Source: Cyanobacteria bacterium M_surface_10_m2_179
GTDB lineage: Bacteria; Cyanobacteriota; Cyanobacteriia; PCC-6307; Cyanobiaceae
Length of the DNA: 64,000 bases
Direction of reading: 5' to 3'
Assembly (NCBI GenBank): GCA_016882545.1
Contig: VGPW01000002.1
Coordinates: forward strand, 1-64,000
Both the position numbers and the translations under genes were made by a program. The notes under the pieces are model-generated. The model saw only the letters and a program-made list of their open reading frames with translations. It ran no database searches and had not been told where the DNA came from. Positions 41,564 to 53,177 of this stretch are shown here, in pieces. Position 1 is the first letter of the stretch. Every line of letters begins with the position of its first letter.

Positions 41564-43036
41564 ATGGGGATCGCCGAGTGGCGCGAGCAGCTCAAGCGCG
41601 GCGAGGTGTCCGCCCGCGAGCTCACCGATCACCATCTCAACCGCATTGCGGCGGTTGAGCCCAGCATCAACGCTTACACCGAGGTCACGGCGGATCGTGC
41701 CCGCGCTGATGCCGATCGCATCGATGCCGCCCGCGCCGCTGGTGAAGTGCTTCCGCCGCTAGCGGGTGTGCCCCTGGCGATCAAGGACAACCTCTGCACC
41801 CGCGGTGTCCGCACCACCTGCTCCAGCCGCATGCTGGAGACCTTTGTTCCCCCCTACGAATCCACGGTGACCTCCCGGCTGTGGGAGTCGGGTGCGGTGC
41901 TGCTGGGCAAGACCAATCTCGATGAGTTCGCCATGGGCAGCTCCACCGAGACCTCCGTGTTCGGCCCCAGCCGCAACCCCTGGAACACCGACAAGGTGCC
42001 TGGTGGCAGCTCCGGTGGCAGCGCCGCCGCCGTGGCCGCCGGTGAATGTGTGGGTTCGCTCGGCTCTGACACCGGCGGCTCGATTCGTCAGCCCGCTGCG
42101 TTCTGCGGCGTGGTGGGTCTGAAGCCCACCTATGGCCGCGTCAGCCGCTACGGCCTGGTGGCGTTTGCCAGCTCCCTCGACCAGGTGGGTCCGTTCGCCA
42201 CCAACGTGGCTGACGCCGCTGAGCTGCTGCAGGTGATCGCCGGAGAAGATCCCCGCGATTCCACCTGTCTCAAGGCCCCCGTGCCCGACTACCGCGCCGC
42301 TTTGCAGCAGCCAGTGGCCGGACTGAAGGTGGGCATCGTGCGTGAGTGTTTTGAGGCTGAAGGCCTCGATCCGGTGGTGAAGGCCTCGGTGATGGCCGCT
42401 GCGCATCAGTTGGAAGCCCTGGGCTGTGAGCTGGTGGAGGTGAGCTGCCCACGCTTCAACGACGGCATCGCCACCTATTACGTGATCGCCCCCTCGGAAG
42501 CCTCGGCCAACCTGGCCCGCTACGACGGCGTGAAATACGGCTATCGCGCCAGCTTTGCGGATTCCGGCTCAGTGAGCCTGGCGGAGATGACCTCCCGCAG
42601 CCGCGCCGAAGGTTTTGGTGATGAGGTGAAGCGGCGCATCCTGATCGGCACCTACGCCCTTTCGGCGGGCTACGTGGACGCCTACTACAAAAAGGCACAG
42701 CAGGTGCGCACCCTGATCCGCCGCGATTTCGATCGCGCCTTCGGTGCCGTGGATGTGTTGCTCACCCCCACCTCACCCACCACCGCCTTCGGCTTCGGTG
42801 CCCACAGCGAGGATCCCCTCGCCATGTATCTCGCCGACCTGCTCACCATCCCCGCCAACATGGCCGGCCTGCCTGCCATCAGCCTGCCCTGCGGATTTGA
42901 CGGCGCTGGCCTGCCGATCGGCGTGCAGTTGATCACCGGCGTGTTGCAGGAGGAGCGGCTGCTGCAGGTGGCCTGGCACTACGAGCAGGCCGCCCGCGTG
43001 ATGGAGCAGCGTCCAGAAGCGGCGTTCGTGCCCTGA
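41564..43036 (+). CDS. gatA: Aspartyl/glutamyl-tRNA amidotransferase subunit A
   Basis: [68 protein letters not shown]. Confidence 0.98.
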   Translation: MGIAEWREQLKRGEVSARELTDHHLNRIAAVEPSINAYTEVTADRARADADRIDAARAAGEVLPPLAGVPLAIKDNLCTRGVRTTCSSRMLETFVPPYESTVTSRLWESGAVLLGKTNLDEFAMGSSTETSVFGPSRNPWNTDKVPGGSSGGSAAAVAAGECVGSLGSDTGGSIRQPAAFCGVVGLKPTYGRVSRYGLVAFASSLDQVGPFATNVADAAELLQVIAGEDPRDSTCLKAPVPDYRAALQQPVAGLKVGIVRECFEAEGLDPVVKASVMAAAHQLEALGCELVEVSCPRFNDGIATYYVIAPSEASANLARYDGVKYGYRASFADSGSVSLAEMTSRSRAEGFGDEVKRRILIGTYALSAGYVDAYYKKAQQVRTLIRRDFDRAFGAVDVLLTPTSPTTAFGFGAHSEDPLAMYLADLLTIPANMAGLPAISLPCGFDGAGLPIGVQLITGVLQEERLLQVAWHYEQAARVMEQRPEAAFVP

Positions 43037-43141
43037 GCCCCACCGGTGGTGTGCGCTTGGCCGCTTGCAACGGTTGAGGCTCTGAATCTGGCGTTCGCCC
43101 CTTAGCCTGGGAGCCTTGCATCGCCCCGCGGGGCTCAGCCT

Positions 43142-46100
43142 TTGGCGTTCGTTCCGCTCCATAACCACAGCGACTACAGCCTCCTGGATGGGGCCAGTCA
43201 GCTGCCGGCGATGGTGAAGCGGGCCGAGGCGCTGGGCATGCCGGCCCTGGCGCTCACCGATCACGGTGTGATGTATGGCGCCATCGAGCTGCTGAAGCTC
43301 TGCAAGGGCACCTCGGTGAAGCCGATCATCGGCAACGAGATGTATGTCATCAATGGCTCTCTTGATGACCCCAATCCCCCCAAGAAGGAGCGCCGTTACC
43401 ACCTGGTGGTGTTGGCCAAGAACGCGGTGGGCTACCGCAACCTGGTGAAGCTCACCAGCATCAGCCACCTGCGTGGCATGCGCGGTCGCGGCATCTTTTC
43501 GCGCGCCTGCATCGATAAGCCCACCCTCGAGCGCTACAGCGAGGGTTTGATCGTGGCCACTGCCTGCCTCGGCGGTGAGATCTCCCAGGCGATCCTGCGC
43601 GGCCGCCCCGATGTGGCCCGCGAGGTGGCCAGTTGGTATCAGGGCGTGTTCGGCGACGACTTCTACCTGGAAATCCAGGACCATGGCTCACCGGAAGATC
43701 GGATCGTGAACGTGGAGATGGTGCGCATCTCCCGCGAGCTGGGCATCCCGATCGTTGCCACCAACGACGCCCACTACCTCACCAGCAACGACGCCGAAGC
43801 CCACGACGCTCTGCTCTGCATCCTCACTGGCAAGCTCGTGACCGATGAGAAGCGCCTGCGCTACACGGGCACTGAATACATCAAGGGCGAAGCGGAGATG
43901 CTCGGCCTGTTCGCCGATCACCTCGAGCCCGATGTGGTGGCGGAGGCCGTGGCCAACACCGCAATGGTGGCCGACAAGGTGGAGGACTATGACATCCTCG
44001 GCCGCTACCAGATGCCCCGCTTCCCGATCCCGGAGGGGCACACGCCGGTGAGCTACCTGCGCGAGGTGAGCAAGCAGGGTCTGCGGGCCCGCCTGCAGCT
44101 TGCCCAGAGCGATGCCTTCACGCCGGAGTATGGCGAGCGGCTCACCTTTGAGCTGCAGGTGATGGAGCAGATGGGCTTCCCCACCTACTTCCTGGTGGTG
44201 TGGGACTACATCCGCTTCGCGCGCGAGAACGGCATTCCCGTGGGGCCCGGTCGTGGCTCGGCCGCAGGCTCGCTGGTGGCCTATGCCCTGGGTATCACCA
44301 ACATCGATCCGGTCACCAACGGCCTGCTGTTCGAGCGCTTCCTCAACCCGGAACGCAAATCGATGCCGGATATCGACACCGACTTCTGCATCGAGCGCCG
44401 CGGTGAGGTGATCGACTACGTGACCCGTCGCTACGGCGAGGAGAAGGTGGCGCAGATCATCACTTTCAACCGCATGACGTCTAAAGCAGTGTTGAAGGAT
44501 GTGGCCCGCGTGCTCGACATCCCCTATGGCGATGCCGACCGCCTCGCCAAGTTGATCCCGGTGGTGCGCGGCAAACCCGCCAAGCTCAAGGAGATGATCG
44601 GCGAGGAATCACCCGCGCCGGAGTTTCGCGAGAAATATCAGAACGATCCCCAGGTGAAGCGCTGGGTGGATATGGCGATGCGCATCGAAGGCACCAACAA
44701 AACCTTCGGTGTGCACGCTGCCGGTGTGGTCATTGCCGCCGATCCCCTCGATGAAGTGGTGCCGCTGCAGCGCAACAATGACGGCCAGGTGATCACCCAA
44801 TACTTCATGGAAGATGTGGAGTCGATGGGGCTCCTGAAGATGGACTTCCTGGGCCTGAAAAACCTCACCATGATCGATAAAACGATCGATCTGGTGGAGC
44901 AGAGCACCGGCCAGAAAGTGGATCCCGATGCGCTCCCCCTCGATGATCCCGGCACCTATGGCCTGTTGGCCCGTGGTGATCTGGAGGGCATTTTCCAGCT
45001 CGAATCCAGCGGTATGCGCCAGATCGTGCGCGATCTCAAGCCCTCATCCCTGGAAGATATTTCCTCGATCCTGGCGCTCTATCGCCCGGGCCCGTTGGAT
45101 GCGGGCTTGATTCCCAAGTTCATCAATCGCAAGCACGGCCGCGAAGCGATCGATTTCGCCCACGCCAAGCTTGAACCGATCCTGCAGGAAACCTACGGGA
45201 TCATGGTGTATCAGGAGCAGATCATGCGCATCGCGCAGGATCTGGCCGGCTATTCCCTCGGTGAAGCCGACCTGCTGCGCCGGGCGATGGGTAAGAAGAA
45301 GAAGAGCGAGATGGAGAAGCACCAGAGCGTCTTCGTGAAGGGTGCCACGGAGCGCGGCGTTGATCCCAAAATCGCCGAGGGCTTGTTCGAGCAGATGGTG
45401 CTGTTCGCCGAATACTGCTTCAACAAGAGCCATTCCACCGCCTATGGCGCGGTGACGTATCAGACCGCCTACCTCAAGGCCCACTATCCGGTGGCCTACA
45501 TGGCGGCACTGCTCACGGTGAATGCCGGCACCACCGACAAGGTGCAGCGCTACATCTCCAACTGCAACGCCATTGGCATCGAGGTGATGCCACCGGATGT
45601 GAATGCCTCCGGCATCGATTTCACGCCCGTGGGGGAGCGGATCCTGTTTGGCCTCTCAGCGGTGCGCAACCTCGGCGATGGCGCGATCCGGGCCCTGCTT
45701 GAGGCCCGTAACGCCGATGGCCCCTTCCGCTCCCTGGCGGATCTCTGCGACCGCATCCCCGGCACCACCCTCAACCGCCGCTCTCTGGAATCGCTGATCC
45801 ATTGCGGCGCCCTCGATGCGCTGGAGCCCCAGGCCAACCGCGCCCAGCTGATGGCGGATCTCGATCTGATCGTGGATTGGGCCGGTTCCCGCGCCCGCGA
45901 CCGCGCCAGCGGCCAGGGCAACCTGTTTGACCTGCTCGGCGGCGGCAGCACCGGTCCTGCGGATGCCCCGGGCAGCGGTGATCTCAGCACGGCCCCGAAG
46001 GCGGCGCCGGTGCCCGACTATCCGCCCACCGAAAAGCTGCGCCTGGAGAAGGAGCTAGTGGGCTTCTACCTCTCCGATCACCCGCTCAAGCAGCTCACCG

Positions 46101-46675
46101 GGCCGGTGCAGCTGCTTTCACCCGTGGGCCTGGGCAGCCTGGAGGAGCAGGCCGACAAGGCTCGCGTGAGTGTCGTGGGCATGGTGGCGGGCCTGCGCCC
46201 CGTGACCACCCGCAAGGGTGATCGCATGGCGGTGTTGCAGCTGGAAGACCTCACCGGCAGCTGTGAAGCGGTGGTGTTTCCCAAGACTTATGCCCGCCTG
46301 GCGGATCACCTGATGGTGGATGCGCGCCTATTGATCTGGGCGTCGGTGGATCGCCGCGATGAACAGGTGCAGTTGATCGTGGACGACTGCCGCGTGATCG
46401 ATGCGCTCAAGGTGTTGCTTGTTGAGCTTCAGGGCAATGAAGCCAGCGACATCGCGGTGCAGCACAAGTTGCGCGAATGCCTCAACCAGCACCGCACCGA
46501 GAAGGATGAGGCCGGCGTGCGGGTGCCGGTGGTGGCGATGGTGCGCCACAACAGCCAGACCCGCTTTGTGCGCCTGGGCCATCAGTTTTGTGTGCGGGAT
46601 AGTGAGGCCGCCCTCAGCAGCCTCACCGCCCAGGCCTTCCGGGCTCGCCTCAGCTCGCCGCTGGTGGCCGCTTGA
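43142..46675 (+). CDS. dnaE: DNA polymerase III alpha subunit, uninterrupted
   Basis: [57 protein letters not shown]-terminal OB fold; start as in ORF track. Confidence 0.97.
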   Translation: MAFVPLHNHSDYSLLDGASQLPAMVKRAEALGMPALALTDHGVMYGAIELLKLCKGTSVKPIIGNEMYVINGSLDDPNPPKKERRYHLVVLAKNAVGYRNLVKLTSISHLRGMRGRGIFSRACIDKPTLERYSEGLIVATACLGGEISQAILRGRPDVAREVASWYQGVFGDDFYLEIQDHGSPEDRIVNVEMVRISRELGIPIVATNDAHYLTSNDAEAHDALLCILTGKLVTDEKRLRYTGTEYIKGEAEMLGLFADHLEPDVVAEAVANTAMVADKVEDYDILGRYQMPRFPIPEGHTPVSYLREVSKQGLRARLQLAQSDAFTPEYGERLTFELQVMEQMGFPTYFLVVWDYIRFARENGIPVGPGRGSAAGSLVAYALGITNIDPVTNGLLFERFLNPERKSMPDIDTDFCIERRGEVIDYVTRRYGEEKVAQIITFNRMTSKAVLKDVARVLDIPYGDADRLAKLIPVVRGKPAKLKEMIGEESPAPEFREKYQNDPQVKRWVDMAMRIEGTNKTFGVHAAGVVIAADPLDEVVPLQRNNDGQVITQYFMEDVESMGLLKMDFLGLKNLTMIDKTIDLVEQSTGQKVDPDALPLDDPGTYGLLARGDLEGIFQLESSGMRQIVRDLKPSSLEDISSILALYRPGPLDAGLIPKFINRKHGREAIDFAHAKLEPILQETYGIMVYQEQIMRIAQDLAGYSLGEADLLRRAMGKKKKSEMEKHQSVFVKGATERGVDPKIAEGLFEQMVLFAEYCFNKSHSTAYGAVTYQTAYLKAHYPVAYMAALLTVNAGTTDKVQRYISNCNAIGIEVMPPDVNASGIDFTPVGERILFGLSAVRNLGDGAIRALLEARNADGPFRSLADLCDRIPGTTLNRRSLESLIHCGALDALEPQANRAQLMADLDLIVDWAGSRARDRASGQGNLFDLLGGGSTGPADAPGSGDLSTAPKAAPVPDYPPTEKLRLEKELVGFYLSDHPLKQLTGPVQLLSPVGLGSLEEQADKARVSVVGMVAGLRPVTTRKGDRMAVLQLEDLTGSCEAVVFPKTYARLADHLMVDARLLIWASVDRRDEQVQLIVDDCRVIDALKVLLVELQGNEASDIAVQHKLRECLNQHRTEKDEAGVRVPVVAMVRHNSQTRFVRLGHQFCVRDSEAALSSLTAQAFRARLSSPLVAA

Positions 46676-47057
46676 TTGAGCTGCGCAGGCGGCCGATGTT
46701 CACCCCGATCTGCTCCACCCCCAGCAGGCTGCCCGCGCCAGGTTCCCAGCTGGCGGAGAGCACCCCGTAGCTCAGCCCCACCAACCCCAACAAAAAGAAC
46801 CCCCCGGAGGTCACCAGGGTGACGCCGGGGGGAATATCGAGCACGCCTTTGCTCACCACCAGATAGCTGGCCACAAACGTGGACATGCCAAGGATGCTGG
46901 GGATGCCGGTGGCGATGGCCACACGCCGGGCCATGCGATTGGCCACGTAGTCGGGGATGCCCTGCTGGGGTTTGGCCTTGCTGAGGCTGGCAGGGGGTTG
47001 CGGCCCAAGGCCGCCGCCGCCGCTCGAACGGGCGCGGTTGTTCCCCTTGTCTGCCAT
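46650..47057 (-). CDS. PAM68 family protein (photosystem assembly-related)
   Basis: [72 protein letters not shown]. Confidence 0.9.
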   Translation of the reverse strand: MADKGNNRARSSGGGGLGPQPPASLSKAKPQQGIPDYVANRMARRVAIATGIPSILGMSTFVASYLVVSKGVLDIPPGVTLVTSGGFFLLGLVGLSYGVLSASWEPGAGSLLGVEQIGVNIGRLRSSIKRPPAAS

Positions 47058-47059
47058 CG

Positions 47060-47329
47060 TCAGCCGCGGATGCCGAGCTTCTGGATCAGGGCCACGTAGC
47101 GCTGCTCGCTGTTGCTGCGCAGGTAGCTGAGCAGGCGCTTACGGCGACCGATCATCTTCAGCAGACCCTGCCGCGACGAGAAGTCGTGGATGTTGTTCTG
47201 CAGGTGGCCGCTCAACTTGCTGATGCGCTCGCTCAGCATCGCCACCTGAACCTCAACAGAACCGGTGTCGGTGCCGTGGGTCTGATGCGTGTTGATCAGT
47301 TCTTGCTTCTTGGTGGTGTCGAGCGACAT
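47060..47329 (-). CDS. rpsO: 30S ribosomal protein S15
   Basis: [70 protein letters not shown]. Confidence 0.98.
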   Translation of the reverse strand: MSLDTTKKQELINTHQTHGTDTGSVEVQVAMLSERISKLSGHLQNNIHDFSSRQGLLKMIGRRKRLLSYLRSNSEQRYVALIQKLGIRG

Positions 47330-47390
47330 GCGCGGCGTCTGGCCCTGACGGTGCAAACAACCAACTTACCGCCTCGTGGGCACCCGCTCC

Positions 47391-48059
47391 TCAGGCCGCT
47401 TCGCTGCGGGAGAGCCAGCGCAGGCACTCCCGCAACCAGGCATCGGCATCACGGCTCTCCGTGGCCGGGGCCTGACTGGCCACAGCCCGCAGGGCTCGGT
47501 TGATCTCGAGCGCCTCGTAGCCCAGGGCTGTGAGCGTGAGGCTCACCTCGCAGCGCACCTGATCGGCCAGCGGCGCGCTCTGGCCATCACTGGCCTCCAG
47601 CAGCAGATCGGCCGTGTCGGTGGCGTTGCTGCCGGGGCCGAAGCGCTCCTGCAGGCGGGTGCGCAGCTCCACCGATAACCGCTCTGCGGTGCGCTTGCCC
47701 ACTCCGGGCGCCTGGGTGAGCAGCCTCAGATCCGCCTGCACGATTGCCCGCACGAGCTGCTCGCAGCTCAGTTGCCCCAGCAGGCCCAGCGCCATCTGCG
47801 GCCCGATCCCACTCACGGCGACCAGTTCGCGGAACAGCTCCCGTTCGTGGCGTAAGCCAAAGCCGTAGAGGGTCCAGCTGTCCTCGCGGATCACCTGGTG
47901 CACATGCAGGGTGAGGGTTGCGCCGGCTGAGGGCAGCTGCTCCCATTGGCGCCGCGGCAGTTGCACCTCATAGCCAACGCCTCCGCACACCAGCAACAGC
48001 CCGCAGCGGCTGTTCTGCTGCCAGCGATCAGCGAGTTGCCCTTGCAGCCAGCCGATCAT
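47391..48059 (-). CDS. ruvA: Holliday junction branch migration protein RuvA
   Basis: MIGWLQGQLADRW; LVAVSGIGPQMALGLLGQL; LTQAPGVGKRTAERLSVELR. Confidence 0.96.
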   Translation of the reverse strand: MIGWLQGQLADRWQQNSRCGLLLVCGGVGYEVQLPRRQWEQLPSAGATLTLHVHQVIREDSWTLYGFGLRHERELFRELVAVSGIGPQMALGLLGQLSCEQLVRAIVQADLRLLTQAPGVGKRTAERLSVELRTRLQERFGPGSNATDTADLLLEASDGQSAPLADQVRCEVSLTLTALGYEALEINRALRAVASQAPATESRDADAWLRECLRWLSRSEAA

Positions 48060-48080
48060 GGGAACACTTTCGATCCACCC

Positions 48081-48539
48081 ATGCTGCCCGGTCCGACAAC
48101 CCCATCACCCCAGCTCAGCCCGCTGCGGCGGCTGCTGGCCCTGGTGCTCTGCGGGCTGCTCAGCCTGGGGCTGAGCGCCTGCGGCGGCGTGGGTCAGCCT
48201 CCCCAGAAGGTGTTGCTCTCCGCCCTCACCCTGCAGATCGATCTCACCCAGCGCTCCATCGCCGATGCGCTGGAGCTCAGCAGCGATGCCGGCGCACCGC
48301 AGGTGAGCCGTGTGCGGGTGGAATCGCAGCAGGCCCTGCCGATCGCCGCTGGCAAGGGCCTCCACCTCACCGGCCGCTTCGACTGGCGCCTGCCGGGCGA
48401 TCCGATTCGCGTAGACAGCGCCTTTGATCTGTATCTGCAGCGGGGTGAGCGCGGTCAGAGCTGGCGGCTGGCGCGGCCCAGCGGCAGCAGCGATGGCACC
48501 ACCCAGGACTGGATCATCGATCCCTTGCCGATCGCCTGA
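48081..48539 (+). CDS. Hypothetical lipoprotein
   Basis: RRLLALVLCGLLSLGLSACGG lipobox; rest unassigned. Confidence 0.78.
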   Translation: MLPGPTTPSPQLSPLRRLLALVLCGLLSLGLSACGGVGQPPQKVLLSALTLQIDLTQRSIADALELSSDAGAPQVSRVRVESQQALPIAAGKGLHLTGRFDWRLPGDPIRVDSAFDLYLQRGERGQSWRLARPSGSSDGTTQDWIIDPLPIA

Positions 48540-49386
48540 GGCTCAGCAAGGTGGCGCCGAGCACCAGGGCCATCGCCAAGGCCGTATCCGGATCGAGCGG
48601 TTCACGGAAAAACAGCCACCCCCACACCGCCGCCAGTGGCACCTGGCCGTAGCTGAGGGCTGTGGCCCGGGCTGCTGGCATGCCGAGGAGTCCGTTCGTC
48701 ACCCCCAGCTGCCCCAGCTGGGTGAACAGGCCCACGCCCACCAGTGCCAGGGCTTCCCAGGCGGTGGGCCACACCGGTTGCAGCGCCACCAGTGGTGCCG
48801 TGAGCACCAGCCCCACCAGCGGGAAATAGAACACGATCACCAGGGGATGCTCGGTGCGTCCCAGGGCCCTCACGCTCACGTAGGCAAAGGCTGAAAACAG
48901 GGCACCGCCGATCGCCAGCACCACACCGAGCAGTGGTAGTGGCGGCCCCCCAGCCCCGAGCCAGCGCGCTGCGATCGGCCCCAGCAGCTGCATGAGCTCG
49001 GGTGGATTGCTGAGCAGCACCACCGCCAGCCATCCCAGCAGCGCCGCCAGCCCCACCCGCGGCCCCACCCGTTCCCCCAGCAGCAACCAGGCGAGCACTG
49101 CTGTGAAGGTGGGCTGCAGATATTGCAACACCGTGGCCGGCGCCAGGGGTAGCCGGGCTAAGGCGGCGAACACGCACAACAACGCCCCCGTGCCGATCAC
49201 GCCCCGCAGCACCAGCAGGCCCCGCCGTTGCCCCCACGGATCCAGGCGCGCCTGGCGCAGCATGGCGATGCTCAGGGCCAGGCTCACTGCCGAGCGGGCC
49301 AGCACCACCTCCGCCACCGGGATGCGGCCACCCACCGCCTTCACGCATACGCCCATCAGGCTGAAACTGATGGCGCTGGACAGCAT
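48514..49386 (-). CDS. EamA/DMT-superfamily transporter
   Basis: About ten TM segments; FSLMGVCVKAVGGRIPVAEVVLARSAVSL; start position uncertain (ORF opens to 49602 but that overlaps dnaG). Confidence 0.85.
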   Translation of the reverse strand: MLSSAISFSLMGVCVKAVGGRIPVAEVVLARSAVSLALSIAMLRQARLDPWGQRRGLLVLRGVIGTGALLCVFAALARLPLAPATVLQYLQPTFTAVLAWLLLGERVGPRVGLAALLGWLAVVLLSNPPELMQLLGPIAARWLGAGGPPLPLLGVVLAIGGALFSAFAYVSVRALGRTEHPLVIVFYFPLVGLVLTAPLVALQPVWPTAWEALALVGVGLFTQLGQLGVTNGLLGMPAARATALSYGQVPLAAVWGWLFFREPLDPDTALAMALVLGATLLSLRRSARDR

Positions 49387-49432
49387 CCACAGGGTGGCCC
49401 TGCCATCCTGAAGCCGCACCCGTGCGCGCAGC

Positions 49433-51538
49433 GTGTCAGCTCCTCGCCTCCACCCCCGCACGATCGAAGCCGTCAAGGAACGCGCTGACATCGTTGATGT
49501 GGTGGGTGAGCACGTGGTGCTCAAGAAGAAGGGCCGGGAATTCGTCGGCGTCTGCCCGTTCCACGACGACAAATCACCGTCGATGACGGTGTCGCCTGCC
49601 AAGCAGTTCTACTACTGCTTCTCCTGTGGAGCCGGTGGCAACGCCATCAAGTTCCTGATGGAGCTGCAGCGCCAGAGCTTCAGCGATGTGGTGCTGGAGC
49701 TGGCGCGCAAATACCAGCTGCCGGTGGAAACCCTGGAGGGGCCCCAGCAGGAGCGTTTGCGCCAGCAGCTCTCACGCCGCGATCAGCTGCACAAGGCCCT
49801 CTCCCTTGCCGCCGGCTGGTTTCGCAGCCAGCTGCGCAGCCCGGAGGGCGCCGGCGCCCTGGCCTATCTGCGCGAGCAGCGGGGGCTGAGCGAAACCACC
49901 CTGGAGAGCTTCGGCCTTGGCTATGCGCCGGAGCGCTGGGACGGGCTGCTCAGCCATCTGCAGCAGGTGGAGGGGCTGGTGCCGGAGCTGCTGGAGGCGG
50001 CTGGACTCGTGGTGCCGCGCCGTGGCGGCGATGGCTTCTACGACCGCTTCCGCCACCGGGTGATGGTGCCGATCTGTGATCGCCAGGGCCGCATCATCGG
50101 TTTCGGCGGCCGCAGCCTCGATGGCGGTGAGCCGAAATACCTCAACTCCCCGGAAACGGAGGTGTTCGAGAAGGGCAAGCACCTGTTCGGCCTCGATAAG
50201 GCGGTGAACGCCATCCGCAAGGACGACCGGGCGGTGGTGGTGGAGGGCTACTTCGATGTGATTGCCCTGCATGCCGCCGGCATCACCAATGCGGTGGCGG
50301 CCCTGGGCACCGCCCTCAGCAGCCAGCAGATCACCCAGCTGTGCCGCTGCTGCGATGGCAAGCGCCTGATTCTCAACTTCGACACCGACGGCGCCGGTGT
50401 GCGGGCTGCCCAGCGGGCTATCGGTGAGGTGGAGCAGCTGGCGCTGCAGGGCCAGCTGGAGTTGAGGGTGCTGCACCTGCCCGCCGGCAAGGACCCGGAC
50501 GACTTCCTCAAGGAGCACGGCGCCGGGGAGTATCGCTCCCTGCTGGATCAGGCGCCCCTCTGGCTCGACTGGCAGATCGATCAGGTGCTGGAAGGCCGCG
50601 ATCTGGCCCGCTCCGATCAGTTTCAGCAGGCGGTGAGCGAGCTGGTGGTGCTGCTGGGCAAGCTGCCTGCCAGTGCCGTGCGCTCCCGCTACCTGCAGCA
50701 GGTGGCCGAGCGCCTCAGCGGCGGCCAGGCGCGGCTGGCTCTGCAACTGGAAGACGATCTGCGTCAGCAGGTGAAGGGCCAGCGCTGGCATGGCCGCTCC
50801 CAGCGCTGGGAGCAGCCCGGTGAGGCGGGGTTGCGGGAGCGGGCCGAGGCGGAGCTGCTGCGGCTCTATCTCCACTGCCCGAGCCACCGGGGCTCGATCC
50901 GCGCTGAGTTGCGGCGCCGCGAGCTCGATGATTTCGCCATCGCCCATCACCGCCAGCTCTGGGCGGCCATCAGCGCCCTCGAAGAAGACAACCTGGGCGT
51001 GGGGCGCTTGGAGGCGATCAACCGCGGCGCCGATCCCGGCACCGAGCTGGCGGATCTCGAGCTGCCTCGGCTGCTCTCCGATCAGCTGCTGCTCAGCGAC
51101 AGCGAGGCTCCCTCCGATCTGCTCACCCGCCTCACCCCCCTGCTGGAGCCCACGGATGTGCAGCGCCTGACGCTGGCCAATCCGGCGCTGCAGCTACGCG
51201 GTGCCACCGCCGCTCTGGAGCGGCAGCGCAGCCTCAAACGCTGCCGCCATCTGCTCAACGCCTGGAGCACGCAGCGCCTTGAAACCCTGGAGCGCTGCAT
51301 CGCCCGACTGCTCGAGGAGCGCCCTGCTGCTGCTTCAGAGGGGGAGGCACCCCTGCAGCCGGTTGCCCTCGATATGGAAGCGCGCATTGAGGCCATGTTT
51401 GTGGATCTCAACAGCGATGCCCTGCATTTTCAAGAGCTCTACTACAACGAGCGCAAACACATCGCTCACCTTGATTCTCAACGGCGTGCTGGATATGAAG
51501 CCGTTTTGCAACCGCAGAGCGATCCCCTCTCGGCCTGA
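49433..51538 (+). CDS. dnaG: DNA primase
   Basis: CPFHDDKSPSMTVSPAKQFYYCFSCGAGGNAI zinc finger; VVEGYFDVIALHAAGITNAVAALGTALS; NFDTDGAGVRAAQRA. Confidence 0.97.
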   Translation: MSAPRLHPRTIEAVKERADIVDVVGEHVVLKKKGREFVGVCPFHDDKSPSMTVSPAKQFYYCFSCGAGGNAIKFLMELQRQSFSDVVLELARKYQLPVETLEGPQQERLRQQLSRRDQLHKALSLAAGWFRSQLRSPEGAGALAYLREQRGLSETTLESFGLGYAPERWDGLLSHLQQVEGLVPELLEAAGLVVPRRGGDGFYDRFRHRVMVPICDRQGRIIGFGGRSLDGGEPKYLNSPETEVFEKGKHLFGLDKAVNAIRKDDRAVVVEGYFDVIALHAAGITNAVAALGTALSSQQITQLCRCCDGKRLILNFDTDGAGVRAAQRAIGEVEQLALQGQLELRVLHLPAGKDPDDFLKEHGAGEYRSLLDQAPLWLDWQIDQVLEGRDLARSDQFQQAVSELVVLLGKLPASAVRSRYLQQVAERLSGGQARLALQLEDDLRQQVKGQRWHGRSQRWEQPGEAGLRERAEAELLRLYLHCPSHRGSIRAELRRRELDDFAIAHHRQLWAAISALEEDNLGVGRLEAINRGADPGTELADLELPRLLSDQLLLSDSEAPSDLLTRLTPLLEPTDVQRLTLANPALQLRGATAALERQRSLKRCRHLLNAWSTQRLETLERCIARLLEERPAAASEGEAPLQPVALDMEARIEAMFVDLNSDALHFQELYYNERKHIAHLDSQRRAGYEAVLQPQSDPLSA

Positions 51539-51593
51539 GCCATTCCGCCTGAATTTCTGGTAAGACAGAGCCTCAGATCCCTCGGAGCGTTCC

Positions 51594-51896
51594 TTGGCCA
51601 TGCCCCGTTGCCAGCCTGTTGGGTTGCTCAGGCTCGCCCTGCTCAACCTTGGTGGTGCGGCGCTAATAGCGCTCACCCCTGCTGCCACAAGGGCCAGCAT
51701 GATGCATCAGATCATCCTGAGCAAATGCTCCTCGGCGATGCAGGCCGACTTTGAGAAGGCCGGTAAAACGCCACCCGATGGCATAGTGAGCTCCACCTGC
51801 GATTGCGTGGTGGCCCAGATCAAGAACCGCCAGAGCATCGATCAGGCCAAAACCTTCTGCAGTCAGCAGAGCTTTCTGAAATACGGCAACCCCTGA
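51594..51896 (+). CDS. Hypothetical secreted protein with conserved-looking cysteines
   Basis: Signal-like N-terminus; CSSAMQADFEKAGKTPPDGIVSSTCDCVVAQIKNRQSIDQAKTFC. Confidence 0.6.
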   Translation: MAMPRCQPVGLLRLALLNLGGAALIALTPAATRASMMHQIILSKCSSAMQADFEKAGKTPPDGIVSSTCDCVVAQIKNRQSIDQAKTFCSQQSFLKYGNP

Positions 51897-51899
51897 GGC

Positions 51900-53177
51900 T
51901 CAGCGCGCCCAGACGATCGGCAGATCTCCCAGTCGGGTGGTGGCAGCGCGCGAGAGCTGCTCGCGCCGCATCATCCAGCTGGGCGTCATGCCGCAGGCCG
52001 CCCATTGCACGGTGCCGCGGCCATAGCGGCGGTTGAGCTGATCGATGCTCTGCATCAGGGCCTCGCGCTTGTGTTGCTGCTCGGTGGGTAGGGGTGCCAG
52101 CAGATGGTGCTGGAGCTGGGTTTCGGGCTGCAGCTCCTGCAGCAGCACACCGGCCTTGGCGAAGCGTTTGTGGGGCTTGTAGATCAGCGCCACCAGGGGC
52201 AGCGCCGCCTGCAGCAACACGGCCGTGTCGTGGCTAGCCACAGGCAGCACCGCGCTGGCGGCCTGGCTGTAGAAGTTGGGGGCGAAGGGGCTGGTGCGGG
52301 CAAACACGCTGATCCGCCCGCACAGCTGCCGCTGCTGCCGCAGTTTCTCGGCCGCCCGCACCACATAGCTGGCCACCGCCTGCCGCAGCTCGTCGTCCAC
52401 GCAGATCGCCCGGCTGAAGCTGCGGCTCACGCAGGTTTCGCGTTTGGCTGCCGGCCCCTCCTCCAGCGGCAGGCAGCTCACCCCCTGCAGCTCCAGCTGC
52501 AGCCGCAGCCCCACCACCCCCGCCTTGGCCCGCAGCTCGCCGCTGGCCATGTCGCGCAGCTGGCGGGCATTGGCGATGCCCCGCAACCGGCACCAGCGGC
52601 TCAGCTGGCGCCCCACCCCCCAGATCTCCTCCACGGGGGTTTGCTCCAGCCAGGGATCGGGATGGGGAGCGGCGTTCAGGTCGAACACGCCGGCGTGGCG
52701 CCGATCTGCCTTGGCGATGCGGTTGGCCAGCTTGGCCAGCACCTTGCTGGGGGCCAGGCCGATGGCGATCGGCAGCCCCAGGTTGTGGCGGATGCGGCCG
52801 CGCAGCTCAGCGGCCCAGCGGCTGAGATCCCCGTGGCGCGGGCGCGGCAGCCGTGCGAAGGCCTCATCGATCGAATACACCTCCAGCTCGGCCACGAAGG
52901 GTTCGAGGCTGCTCATCAACCGCTGGCTCATGTCGCCGTAGAGGGCGTAATTGGAGCTGCGCACCACCACGCCGTGGCGGGCCAGTTGCTCGGCGATCTG
53001 GAAATAGGGCTTGCCCATGGCGATGCCCAGCTGCCGGGCTTCACTGCTACGCGACACCACGCAGCCGTCGTTGTTGGAGAGCACCACCACCGGCCGGCCG
53101 ATCAGGGAGGGCTCCAGGGCCTGTTCGCAGCTGGCATAGAAGTTGTTGGCATCGATTAGGGCCAGCACATCAGCCAT
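51900..53177 (-). CDS. umuC: Y-family DNA polymerase V subunit UmuC
   Basis: LALIDANNFYASCEQALEP; VVLSNNDGCVVSRSSEARQLGI; YSIDEAF; C-terminal PHKRFAKAGVLLQEL. Confidence 0.96.
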   Translation of the reverse strand: MADVLALIDANNFYASCEQALEPSLIGRPVVVLSNNDGCVVSRSSEARQLGIAMGKPYFQIAEQLARHGVVVRSSNYALYGDMSQRLMSSLEPFVAELEVYSIDEAFARLPRPRHGDLSRWAAELRGRIRHNLGLPIAIGLAPSKVLAKLANRIAKADRRHAGVFDLNAAPHPDPWLEQTPVEEIWGVGRQLSRWCRLRGIANARQLRDMASGELRAKAGVVGLRLQLELQGVSCLPLEEGPAAKRETCVSRSFSRAICVDDELRQAVASYVVRAAEKLRQQRQLCGRISVFARTSPFAPNFYSQAASAVLPVASHDTAVLLQAALPLVALIYKPHKRFAKAGVLLQELQPETQLQHHLLAPLPTEQQHKREALMQSIDQLNRRYGRGTVQWAACGMTPSWMMRREQLSRAATTRLGDLPIVWAR

